Shown here: in pieces, positions 43,518 to 51,178 of the stretch
Layout of the letters: every line of letters starts with the position of its first letter
How positions within the stretch are numbered: the stretch's first letter is position 1
DNA from: Nostoc sp. GT001
Lineage (GTDB): Bacteria; Cyanobacteriota; Cyanobacteriia; Cyanobacteriales; Nostocaceae
Assembly: GCF_030382115.1 (NCBI RefSeq)
Contig: NZ_JAUDRJ010000003.1
Location: 3,904,989-3,965,144, forward strand
Reading direction: 5' to 3'
DNA: 60,156 bases
The notes under the pieces: model-generated
The model's database searches: none
What the model saw: only the letters and a program-made list of their open reading frames with translations
What the model was told of the DNA's origin: nothing
Translations under genes and position numbers: made by a program

Positions 43518-44858
43518 ATGAAAATGACTGAGCAACGTGATGCTGACTTACCGCCAACTGATTCTCAGCAATTGAGCGAACCGACCGACAAAACGATTAC
43601 CAAGTCGGTCGATAATTCCTGGACAAATCAGATTGGTGGTGTCTGGAACAAAGCAACAACACGTCTTACCCAACTCCTACCCGTAGAACAAGTGGCACAG
43701 ACAGTTGTGGACTGGTTTAGTGTGAGTGATACTCAGGTTGCAGAGATTTTAGAGAAAATCCGAGCCGAACTGCCAACCACAGAAGCCCTCTTAATTGGTA
43801 AACCTCAAGCCGGAAAAAGTTCTATTGTCCGCGGATTGACGGGAGTTGCTGCTGAAATTGTCGGTCAAGGATTTCGCCCACACACACAACACACCCAGCG
43901 CTATGCTTATCCATCCAATGACCTGCCGTTACTGATTTTTACGGATACGGTGGGATTGGGTGATGTAAAACAAGATACTCAAACAATTATTCAAGAGTTG
44001 GTTGGCGATTTACAACAGGAAACTCGTTCCGCCAGAATCCTGCTTTTGACCGTTAAAATCAATGATTTTGCAACTGATACCCTACGACAAATTGCTCAAC
44101 AGTTGCGCCAGAAGTATCCAGACATTCCCTGTCTGCTGGTAGTCACCTGCTTGCACGAAGTTTATCCTGGCAATACCGTCGATCATCCCACTTATCCGCC
44201 AGATTATGAAGAAGTCAACCGCGCATTTGCGGCAATGCAACAAGCCTTTGCCGGAATAAGCGATCGCTCTGTACTCATTGACTTTACCTTAGAAGAAGAT
44301 GGCTACACTCAAGTATTTTATGGTTTAGAAGCACTGCGAGATTCCTTAGCAGAACTACTCCCACAAGCAGAAGCCCAAGCGATTTATCAGCTATTAGATC
44401 GAGAAGAAGTTGGGAAGCAAATTGGCAATCTTTACCGAGATGCTGCACGCCGTTATATTTTGCCATTTGCGATCATGTCTGCAACTCTAGCGGCTGTACC
44501 TCTGCCATTTGCGACAATGCCCGTACTCACTGCCTTGCAAGTATCAATGGTGGGACTGTTGGGTAAATTATATGGACAGACAGTTACTCCATCTCAGGCG
44601 GGAGGCGTTGTGAGTGCGATCGCAGGTGGTTTTTTAGCACAGGCAATTGCACGGGAGTTAATTAAATTTATACCAGGTATTGGGAGTGCGATCGCCGCTT
44701 CTTGGGCAGCCGCTTATACTTGGGCACTAGGCGAAGCAGCCTGTGTTTACTTTGGCGATTTAATGGGAGGTAAGAAACCCGATCGCCAGAAAATTCAGTT
44801 GGTGATGCAAGAAGCATTTAAGGCAGCGCAAGAAAGGTTTAAGGAAATTAAACGTTAG
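43518..44858 (+). CDS. Membrane-associated dynamin/Era-type GTPase with DUF697-like end
   Basis: 446 aa. P-loop GKPQAGKS is at 94-101, and switch DTVGLGD at 143-149. The guanine-specificity NKxD is not obvious; TCLHE stands at that position. The C-terminal third (~310-425) has Gly/Ala-rich hydrophobic segments (AGGFLAQAIARELIKFIPGIGSAIAASWAAAY), as in DUF697/YcjF-type membrane-linked GTPases. It may sense or remodel membranes. It is monocistronic. A start at ATG 43524 is equally possible. Confidence 0.75.
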   Translation: MKMTEQRDADLPPTDSQQLSEPTDKTITKSVDNSWTNQIGGVWNKATTRLTQLLPVEQVAQTVVDWFSVSDTQVAEILEKIRAELPTTEALLIGKPQAGKSSIVRGLTGVAAEIVGQGFRPHTQHTQRYAYPSNDLPLLIFTDTVGLGDVKQDTQTIIQELVGDLQQETRSARILLLTVKINDFATDTLRQIAQQLRQKYPDIPCLLVVTCLHEVYPGNTVDHPTYPPDYEEVNRAFAAMQQAFAGISDRSVLIDFTLEEDGYTQVFYGLEALRDSLAELLPQAEAQAIYQLLDREEVGKQIGNLYRDAARRYILPFAIMSATLAAVPLPFATMPVLTALQVSMVGLLGKLYGQTVTPSQAGGVVSAIAGGFLAQAIARELIKFIPGIGSAIAASWAAAYTWALGEAACVYFGDLMGGKKPDRQKIQLVMQEAFKAAQERFKEIKR

Positions 44859-44898
44859 GAGGAGTTGCAATCCGGTTCGGGTGATTACAATATCTGAA

Positions 44899-44920
44899 GG
44901 CTACGGTGTACACACAAGTC
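44899..44920 (-). repeat. Solo family D end
   Basis: GGCTACGGTGTACACACAAG and two more bases match the terminal sequence of the element at 48653-48822. No partner end nearby. Confidence 0.6.
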
Positions 44921-45067
44921 AAATTACCCCCCTTAATCAATATCGGTGGCTAATCATATTTTCAGTTTTCAGGACTTACATTATTTATTAGTGTTGAATG
45001 TTTCTGGTATTTATTGATTTTAATTTAATTAATGCAAAGTATAACTGAATCAAAAAGGAAGTCAGAA

Positions 45068-45408
45068 ATGGTTAATACTTTGACTGATTGTCAAATTAAA
45101 AAGGCAACAAACCGTTTTGTTATTAGTACTGCGGCAATGGCTGTTGCTTGCAGTAGCATTGCTTTAACTCCAGCTAATGCTAATGCCGTTATTCGTGATT
45201 ATTCATGCAGTAAAGGAGGTTTTACAGGCACAATTGAAATCGATTACAATCAAGGCTTAGGCGGAAGAATAGGTTCAATAATCAGAATCAACTATAAAAT
45301 TAACAAGGGAAAAAATAGGGGCGGTAATAAAGCAAATGTTGGTTATAGTGACGGAGGAACCCTACCCATTAAAAAATTCTATACTGGAGATGCAGGTATC
45401 CAAGATAA
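45068..45408 (+). pseudogene. Secreted-protein gene, 5' part, cut by an insertion sequence
   Basis: Starting at ATG 45068 (AGGAAG 6 bases upstream; an in-frame ATG at 45032 lacks such a site), it encodes a signal peptide ending near ANANA, then DYSCSKGGFTGTIEID and a Gly/Lys/Asn-rich segment. The original frame runs to GIQD just before the insertion sequence. Beyond 45409 the frame continues by chance into IS DNA to a stop at 45469. Joined to 46867-46987, it reads GIQDNKWHYLGGSYSRG without a break, 153 aa in all. Family not recognised. Confidence 0.85.
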
Positions 45409-46860
45409 CAATACCTCTGCCAATTTACGAGGGTTCAACGCCAGTGGAAACGGGATGAATACGTCCTAAAGAAGTAAGCTTGGCAAAAATCTGGGTTAAT
45501 AAAATAGGCTCAGGGATTTCGGGAAGCATTTTTAACATTTCACGAACATATCGAAAACCACGATGGTAAGCCTTAAGGTCAATAATGCCAGAACCGGGAT
45601 TGAGTTGCTGGAAATCAGCGAGAAGATGGTGGGATAAATTGACCATAAAAAATGCTAAATTAGAAGCATTAGTCACGGCAGTTTGGCTCAGGTTCATAAA
45701 ATCTTCCAATCCCCAAAACTGCTTGGCATCCCTAAAATTAAACTCGATTTGGAAACGGAGTTTGTAATAGTCGATAATTTTTTCAAATGACAGAGTTAGG
45801 TCGCTAGAAAAAATAATTACATGGCTGCAAGCATTAGTTTTAAGATTGGTTTTGACCAAAATCACTACATTGAGAGCTTGGGCAAATTCTTTGTGAATAA
45901 GAGTGGCTTGATAAATATCAGTTTGAATATCATCCTCAATAGCACTTTTACATAAGTATTTGTCAGGTATATTACGATAGTCTAGCTTATCACCGTATTT
46001 ACGACGAGAGCGCTTACTGGAGTCAGGATTTTCATAAGGGAAGTATAATGCTGAATCATGGCGCAATTTGGAAATTATCTGCAAGTTGACAAGACGTGCC
46101 ATCTGCAAAGCATTGTTGTTACCAAAATGACCATCTACTACCAAGTAGGTGAGGGAAATAGAGTTAGCTAATAACTTGAATAGTGAACCAATCATTTTCT
46201 GAATTAGTATTAATTCAGATGTTAATATCACTTCCTTTTTATTTTTGTTTTTACTTCCTTTTGGTCGTCCACGCCCACGCTTTTCTTTTTTGTTTGGTTT
46301 TTCGATTGTCGAGGTACTTTTTGTTTGAGTATCTTTCTTTATTACCTGTTCTATCTGAATCGGAAACGAGTGCCTCTGTTCAACACTCACTAATGATAAT
46401 ACAAAGAAAGATAATCCTGATATCGGTTTATTGGCTAGGCTAGAAAAGAATCTATCTAATCCATAAGTCTTTTTACCCGATTTACTGACTACAACTTCAT
46501 CTCCTGCAAGCAAATATACCTCATTCGCACGGAACAAATGCTTGCGGAAAAATAGCCAAAACAATGTAGCCCAAGGTATTACTGTATGAAAAAACCGCAA
46601 CATCGTCCGATAACTACCACCAATGCCTGCCCAACGGGAAATTCCCAACATCGTGACTCGTCCGCTCATCGCTAACATAGCCAGGATTATCTGGTTCAAT
46701 TGCCGCATCGTCGTAGCGTTTATCTGCGGTAGCAAGCATTGTAGCAGTGATAAGATATCGGACATGGGCTGATTGTAGTTTTTGAGTTGTCGTTGTGAGA
46801 GACAATAACTCTACTACATCGGCCCTCTCTCCTCATCCTCTTATTTTGGCTAAGGTATTG
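45409..46860. mobile_element. IS4-like insertion sequence, 1452 bp, complete
   Basis: The left end CAATACCTCTGCCAATTTAC and the right end read on the minus strand, CAATACCTTAGCCAAAATAA, are inverted repeats with about 18 matches in 24. Both flanks carry AGATAA (45403-45408, 46861-46866). It contains one transposase gene on the minus strand. Excising it with one copy of AGATAA repairs the target gene exactly, which fixes the boundaries. Confidence 0.88.
45425..46765 (-). CDS. DDE transposase, IS4/IS701-like group
   Basis: 446 aa. It has acidic catalytic candidates in LLAGDEVVVSKSGKK and YLVVDGHFGNNNALQ. The hallmark Y-x2-R-x3-E-x6-K (YKLRFQIEFNFRDAK) supplies the third acid. A basic insert RGRGRPKGSKNKNKK lies near 170. 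The frame is intact and ends 16 bp from the left IS end, so the element may be active or recently so. A 35-bp remnant of a related copy is at 46991-47025. Confidence 0.88.
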   Translation of the reverse strand: MSDILSLLQCLLPQINATTMRQLNQIILAMLAMSGRVTMLGISRWAGIGGSYRTMLRFFHTVIPWATLFWLFFRKHLFRANEVYLLAGDEVVVSKSGKKTYGLDRFFSSLANKPISGLSFFVLSLVSVEQRHSFPIQIEQVIKKDTQTKSTSTIEKPNKKEKRGRGRPKGSKNKNKKEVILTSELILIQKMIGSLFKLLANSISLTYLVVDGHFGNNNALQMARLVNLQIISKLRHDSALYFPYENPDSSKRSRRKYGDKLDYRNIPDKYLCKSAIEDDIQTDIYQATLIHKEFAQALNVVILVKTNLKTNACSHVIIFSSDLTLSFEKIIDYYKLRFQIEFNFRDAKQFWGLEDFMNLSQTAVTNASNLAFFMVNLSHHLLADFQQLNPGSGIIDLKAYHRGFRYVREMLKMLPEIPEPILLTQIFAKLTSLGRIHPVSTGVEPS

Positions 46861-46866
46861 AGATAA

Positions 46867-46987
46867 TAAATGGCATTACTTGGGTGGCAGCTATTCACGA
46901 GGTAGTGGTAGTATCTCTGCTAGGTTTGTTTTTGATAAAAGCTTCGCTTCCGATCCTAGTTGTACAGTGAAAATTTCATCCTACTAA
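46867..46987 (+). pseudogene. Secreted-protein gene, 3' part
   Basis: Continues the gene interrupted at 45408. After the second AGATAA the frame reads NKWHYLGGSYSRGSGSISAR and ends SCTVKISSY at TAA 46985-46987. The second Cys (PSCTVK) may pair with the Cys near the mature N-terminus (DYSCSK). Confidence 0.8.
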
Positions 46988-46990
46988 AGT

Positions 46991-47025
46991 ACGTATAATG
47001 CCGAATCATGGCGTAACTTGGAAAT
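46991..47025 (-). mobile_element. Fragment of a related transposase gene
   Basis: 31 of 35 bases match 46041-46075 inside the intact transposase (the ISKLRHDSALY codons). It directly follows the interrupted gene, so an older, nearly deleted insertion sequence once lay here. Confidence 0.6.
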
Positions 47026-47267
47026 GCAGAAATTGCCCGTGCTATTCAGGATGTGGACAACAAGTAAGCTAATTAGCATTCAAGTTGCATAATCTGGGCG
47101 CTCATGTTGCCCACCCCACAACATATTGAGAAAATTTTCATCTGCAAATTAGATGTGTTTAGCTTACCAATAGTGCGATCACCTACAGAAGCTTTGACTA
47201 CGCAACAATATCCATCAATATGCCGTTTTGCGTCTACGCACTCCCCAACAAACTGAAGCAATCTTTA
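47026..47267. other. Intergenic with half of a GCCCACCCCAC palindrome
   Basis: GGGCGCTCATGTTGCCCACC (from 47097) followed by CCACA is one arm of the inverted repeat seen complete at 22816-22872 and 48886-48943. No gene was recognised. Confidence 0.5.
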
Positions 47268-47717
47268 GGTTCACGGGAGCGGTCTTCGGGTTCACGGGAA
47301 CGGTCTCCGGGTTCACGGGAACGGTCTCCGGGTTCATGGGAGCGGTTTTTGGGTTCACGGGAGCGGTCTCCGGGTTCACGGGAGCAGTCTCCGGGTTCAC
47401 GGGAGCAGTCTCCGGGTTCACGGGAGCGGTCTCCGGGTTCACGGGAGCGGTCTCCAGGTTCACGGGAGCGGTTTTTGGGTTCACAGGAGCGGTCTCCAGG
47501 TTCACGGGAGCAGTCTCCGGGTTTACGGGAACGGTCTTCCTGAGTTTTCACGTCATGTGGAAAAGCCAACGGAAAACCTAACCCCCCAGCCCCCTTCCCT
47601 TGTAGGGAAGGGGGAGAAATCAAAGCCTCTCTCCTTGTAGGGGAGAGGTTTGGAGAGGGGTTTTCCAGATCCCGTGAAAAGTCAGAACGGTCTTTGGCTT
47701 CACGGGAGCAGTCTCCC
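47268..47717. repeat. 21-bp minisatellite, 14 units, split by a family B element
   Basis: Units of GGTTCACGGGAGCGGTCTCC plus one base repeat 13 times from 47268 to 47539. The family B element follows, then the rest of unit 13 and a fourteenth unit to 47717. The 21-bp period keeps frames open in both directions, producing RERSPGS-like and FTGAVSG-like heptads. No start site, domain or codon bias supports a gene. Confidence 0.85.
47540..47685. mobile_element. Family B element, copy B2 (146 bp)
   Basis: Same length and nearly the same sequence as 22660-22805. The flanks AACGGTCTTC (47530-47539) and AACGGTCTTT (47686-47695) share nine bases, a target duplication made from minisatellite unit 13. 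Confidence 0.85.
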
Positions 47718-47859
47718 TTAAAACTTTTATCGAAACAGAATTCAGGAGTCAGGAGGATTCTGACTCCTGTTAGCGGATAGCTAAGGTTTACCCATTCTGA
47801 TACTATAAAAATCAACATCTATTGACATTCTCACCGACCTAAAGGCGCGGTGATTCTGG

Positions 47860-47999
47860 AGTAATAAGTAATAAGTAATAAGTAATGAGTAAATACCCAT
47901 TTTTCATCCACTCATTACTCATTACTCCTTACTCATTACTTTAAAGCATTGTGTGAAGCACGGGGCTTCTCTACGAGACGCTTCGCGAACAGACCCAAA
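47860..47999. repeat. Short tandem repeats plus 59-bp dispersed unit
   Basis: AGTAATA/AGTAATG units (47860-47892) face ACTCATT/ACTCCTT units (47911-47940). Then a 59-bp unit (47941-47999, with GGGCTTCTCTACGAGACGC) occurs again inverted at 54159-54217 with two differences, also next to the same tandem repeat. Confidence 0.8.
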
Positions 48000-48135
48000 T
48001 ATGTGGTGATGAAATACCGGAAAATTACTGGTATCACCTCAAAAGTTGATTAGAAAAAATTGTGAGTTACCCTGAGCCGAAATGCAGTTTAAATAAGGCA
48101 AGCTAGCTCTATAAGTATCTTAAAGAAATAAATTT

Positions 48136-48531
48136 ATGTCTCGTCTAAAACGCACATCCCGCATTTTAGAAAAAGCTCAGTTAAGATCTGCCGGATTAAA
48201 ATCAATTGTTCCAAGCATCAAATTTGATGAAAATTCTAGTCTGGAAAAATTGATTGAGTCAATTGAGCAGTTACATAACAAACTTGATGTTTATAATACT
48301 GCTCTTTCTATGGTTGACTCTTCTAGAACTGAAATTGAAGAGATGGAAAAAAACTTGAGTCAGCTTTCTGAGAAAATGCTGATGGTGGTTGCTATCAAGT
48401 ACGGCAAAGACAGCCGCGAATATGAGATGGCAGGTGGTGTCCGCAATAGCGATCGCATCCGCAAAATCAGGTCGAGCCGCTTGAAAAATGTTGCAGAACA
48501 AGCATCAGATGAGAATGCTAAAACTGTATAG
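48136..48531 (+). CDS. Small helical conserved protein (paralogue of 19450-19812)
   Basis: 131 aa. It begins MSRLKRTSRILEKAQLRSAG, has a coiled-coil-like centre (~35-85), then VAIKYGKDSREYEMAGGVRN and a basic tail. The order and key residues match the 120-aa protein at 19450. Both ends are positively charged, suggesting nucleic acid or polyanion contact. Function unknown. No operon partner. Confidence 0.7.
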   Translation: MSRLKRTSRILEKAQLRSAGLKSIVPSIKFDENSSLEKLIESIEQLHNKLDVYNTALSMVDSSRTEIEEMEKNLSQLSEKMLMVVAIKYGKDSREYEMAGGVRNSDRIRKIRSSRLKNVAEQASDENAKTV

Positions 48532-48599
48532 TAGTGGTGCAGCCCAGTAAATTAAGCTTGCCGACTTATTTAGGAAACTCCAAGAAATCAATTATCCAA

Positions 48600-48885
48600 T
48601 ATAGCGTTTCCTAATCACATGAGGTACATCTTAGCCTCCTCTCGAAGAGCGGCTACGGTGTACACACATCTCTCTACAAAACCATAATGTTGTAGATCCT
48701 CCTAAATCCTCCTTAAAAAGGAGGACTTTGAGAGGTTTTTGCCCCCCTTTTTAAGGGGGGTTGGGCTGGGGGGGATCAAAAGCTTATGGGGCAACTCTTA
48801 AAGACTTGTGTGTACACCGTAGCGAAGAGCGGGGAGGGGGTTGGGGGTGGGGTTCTTGTACCTCACTCAACTGAAAACCGCTATA
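48600..48885. mobile_element. Family C element interrupted by family D
   Basis: TATAGCGTTTCCTAATC (from 48600) and the reverse strand of the right end, TATAGCGGTTTTCAGTTGAG, are imperfect inverted ends; both continue into GAGGTACA. The uninterrupted relative is at 20518-20622. Confidence 0.65.
48653..48822. mobile_element. MITE-like family D element (170 bp)
   Basis: CTACGGTGTACACAC (48653-48667) and GTGTGTACACCGTAG (48808-48822) are perfect 15-bp inverted ends. CGAAGAGCGG is directly duplicated (48643-48652, 48823-48832). The core has an AAGGAGGA/TCCTCCTT stem and no ORF. Solo ends occur at 7.6 and 44.9 kb. Confidence 0.85.
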
Positions 48886-48991
48886 TTGTGGGGTGGGCAA
48901 CATGAGCGCCATATAAACTGGGCTCTCGTGTCGCCCACCCCACAGGAGTTAATTGGATATTTTTTTATTTGGAAGTCCCTTATTTTTACTC

Positions 48992-50221
48992 TTACACCTT
49001 CTCCTTGGCTGCTGGCACAATGCCAAACTTATTTAAACCTGCATCGATTTCCCTAAGTGCTTTAAAATCCTCTTCTGGTAAAGGATAGCTGCTACTACCG
49101 AACAAACCCCCACTGACAGCAGGCTGTTTTTCCAAAAAAGAGAAAGCTTGGCGAAACTGATGCGGTTTAGCTTTAATTGGTGAATCAAAATGGCAAGAAA
49201 TAATTCGCTCGAAGTCCCAACTTGCAACTTTATCAGCCCAGTCAATGGTTTCTTGTGGTGCGCGGTTGAGAATCAACGTTTGTAAAATTGGTGCGACAAA
49301 CAAACGCCCATCACCTCGCAGGGCATCAAACGATCGCTGCCAATCTGACTGCCATTTAAAGGGATATAATCCAAAATAAGCTTTCCTTGAGCGTTCTGGA
49401 GCTTTCAAGGCATCTTGCAATACCTGACTCCATTGGCGTATATCTAATGCCCTTGGTTGAAAATACAAAGCAAACAAACAGATGCGCTGCCAACCCTTAC
49501 GGCGATTTGCCTGACTATCTACAACAATATCAGAAGCATAATCCTTGGCATGGAATAATAAAGGATATGAATCTAAGAGAACGATCGCAGGTGGATCTTC
49601 TGGGATCGAAAGTACAGAATCCGTGACTAATAGAGTATGCGATCGCTTGTGGAAAAAAGCAACTTCCGCAAACCTACCAGGGCTCAAGACGATGGGGCCC
49701 AGCATTGCATAATCAAACTCGTCAGCAAAGGGTGTTTTGCTACTATCTTCTGGAAGTACTTGAGTTCGTTTTGGGGGTAAGCCAAGCCAGCTAAGGGGAA
49801 GATTTAGCGGAAAACTCCACTGATGGGGAGCTACAAACACCTGTGCAGTCGGAAAGTATCTGGCGAAGGGGCCAACAAAAACTTTGTGTTCTATACCAGA
49901 GATAGTTGGCAGAATGATGTACTTAATGCTTCCATATTTCGCTACCAACTCATTCATAAGTCTGATGCACTCTGGGGTTGGTGCAACAGGCGCATAGACG
50001 AGCAGTCCGTCGGTTTCCAGCTTCACAACAGTCATGCGAATCGGGACAACAACGTAGAAAATGCCTTGAATCTGATCAAAATTCCAGATTGTGTCTTTAA
50101 GCACTTCTTGACGAATTGTCTGCCGCCTACCATAGGGGTAGAGTGGCACAACAGGCCATAATCCCCAGGAAAAATCCTTTGGATGAATCTGTTGTGTATT
50201 GACTATGCGTTCATCAGCCAC
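48992..50221 (-). CDS. DUF4336 protein
   Basis: 409 aa, conserved in cyanobacteria and plants. Recognised by DFSWGLWPVVPLYPYGRR near the start, a metallo-beta-lactamase-like middle (LLVYAPVAPTPE, TISGIEHKVFVGPFARYFP, VAPHQWSFPLNLP) and a C-terminal CHFDSPIKAKP. No signal peptide or membrane segment. Some histidines are positioned as in a metal hydrolase, but the classical HxHxDH motif is absent, so activity is uncertain. It stands alone. Confidence 0.8.
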   Translation of the reverse strand: MADERIVNTQQIHPKDFSWGLWPVVPLYPYGRRQTIRQEVLKDTIWNFDQIQGIFYVVVPIRMTVVKLETDGLLVYAPVAPTPECIRLMNELVAKYGSIKYIILPTISGIEHKVFVGPFARYFPTAQVFVAPHQWSFPLNLPLSWLGLPPKRTQVLPEDSSKTPFADEFDYAMLGPIVLSPGRFAEVAFFHKRSHTLLVTDSVLSIPEDPPAIVLLDSYPLLFHAKDYASDIVVDSQANRRKGWQRICLFALYFQPRALDIRQWSQVLQDALKAPERSRKAYFGLYPFKWQSDWQRSFDALRGDGRLFVAPILQTLILNRAPQETIDWADKVASWDFERIISCHFDSPIKAKPHQFRQAFSFLEKQPAVSGGLFGSSSYPLPEEDFKALREIDAGLNKFGIVPAAKEKV

Positions 50222-50508
50222 TCTGCAACCCCCTCCAAATTCCCAATACTCAAATTGTTTTTAGCAAATTGTTGAGATAATAATACCAATTTGTAATTCG
50301 CAATACTTGCCAAAGGTAAGAAGTAAGCTACGTAATTAGTAATTCGTAATTAAGAGGGGTTATATTTAATCTGGATTTCCAGCTTTGCATCTGTAGATTT
50401 TTTTGCAAATGGTATTACCAAAAGGAGATGTTACGGCACTGGGGTTCTTTTTATGCGTCTTCATAAAGAATTGGTATAAATCGTAAAAACAATTAATCGG
50501 AGAACATC

Positions 50509-50898
50509 GTGAAAATAGCGATTATTGCTAAAACATTAATTACATCTATAGGTTTGCTAACTTTGTTTGCCCCCAGTCAAGCATCGGCTCAACTGATACC
50601 GCAACCTTGGGTTTCAGTCGGTGGAAAAGATGGTGATGTAACTTATGCTGTCGGAGCGAGGGCTTTGAATTTCGGGGTTGAAGTGGGAACTGGCCCTGAT
50701 GGTGCTACGGGAGTTGATGTTTTAAAATTTATCAATTTGCCTGTAATTTCACCTTATGTAGGAGTTGGACTTTATTCAGAGGATAAAGGTGTTGCAGTTT
50801 CAGGTGGCGTTCAGGTAGGTGCTACTAATAACGTTTTTGTCGGTGCTGGTTACAATTCTATTCGTGGCTTTAATGGGCAACTGGGAATAAGATTTTAA
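50509..50898 (+). CDS. Small exported beta-rich protein
   Basis: 129 aa from a GTG start with CGGAG 6 bases upstream. The signal peptide (~1-27) ends at ASAQ. The mature part alternates Gly/aromatic/Val strands (VTYAVGARALNFGVEVGTG, ISPYVGVGLYSEDKGVAVSG), ends in Phe (LGIRF) and suggests a small beta-barrel or outer-membrane-type fold. Function unknown. Confidence 0.7.
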   Translation: MKIAIIAKTLITSIGLLTLFAPSQASAQLIPQPWVSVGGKDGDVTYAVGARALNFGVEVGTGPDGATGVDVLKFINLPVISPYVGVGLYSEDKGVAVSGGVQVGATNNVFVGAGYNSIRGFNGQLGIRF

Positions 50899-50923
50899 TT
50901 AATTCGTAATTCGTAATTCGTAA

Positions 50924-51138
50924 GGGACTTCCAGAAAATAAATTATCCAATTTACTCAGATAATATTTTTCTTTCTCCCCCTGCCCCCTGCCCCCCCGGT
51001 TACTGAGCTTGTCCTGAGCGTAGCCGAAGGGCGTAGTCGTTGGCGTGGTAACAGAGCGTAGTCGAAGTGCAGCCTCTCGTAGAGAAGTATGCTCCCCTGC
51101 CTAGACAGCGATGGGATATTTTTTTAGTTGGAAGTCCC
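50924..51138. mobile_element. Family A element, copy A5 (215 bp)
   Basis: GGGACTTCCAGAAAATAAAT and ATATTTTTTTAGTTGGAAGT(CCC) ends, with TAA on both sides (50921-50923, 51139-51141). Outside a ~95-bp insert (about 50999-51093, with GAGCGTAGCCGAAGGGCG) it is the reverse complement of A1. Confidence 0.8.
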
Positions 51139-51178
51139 TAATGACGTTCTCCCAACTTCATTATTAATTACAAATTAA

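Larger units (their letters stand above)
48573..48979. mobile_element. Family A element, copy A4 (407 bp), composite
   Basis: The left end GGAAACTCCAAGAAATCAAT (diverged) and right end ATTTGGAAGTCCC have TTA on both sides (48570-48572, 48980-48982). Within it lie a family C element (48600-48885), itself holding a family D element, and a GTGGGGTGGGC...GCCCACCCCAC inverted repeat (48886-48943). Confidence 0.75.

Noticed and set aside
45409..45469. C-terminal 20 codons of the frame beginning at 45032
   Set aside because: They are insertion-sequence DNA; the native continuation is at 46867.
47268..47717. Possible CRISPR array
   Set aside because: Units are contiguous 21-mers with no unique spacers and no cas genes nearby; it is a minisatellite.
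47220..47818. Several long frames on both strands in the 47.2-47.8 kb repeat zone
   Set aside because: They arise from the 21-bp period, run through a mobile element and lack start signals.
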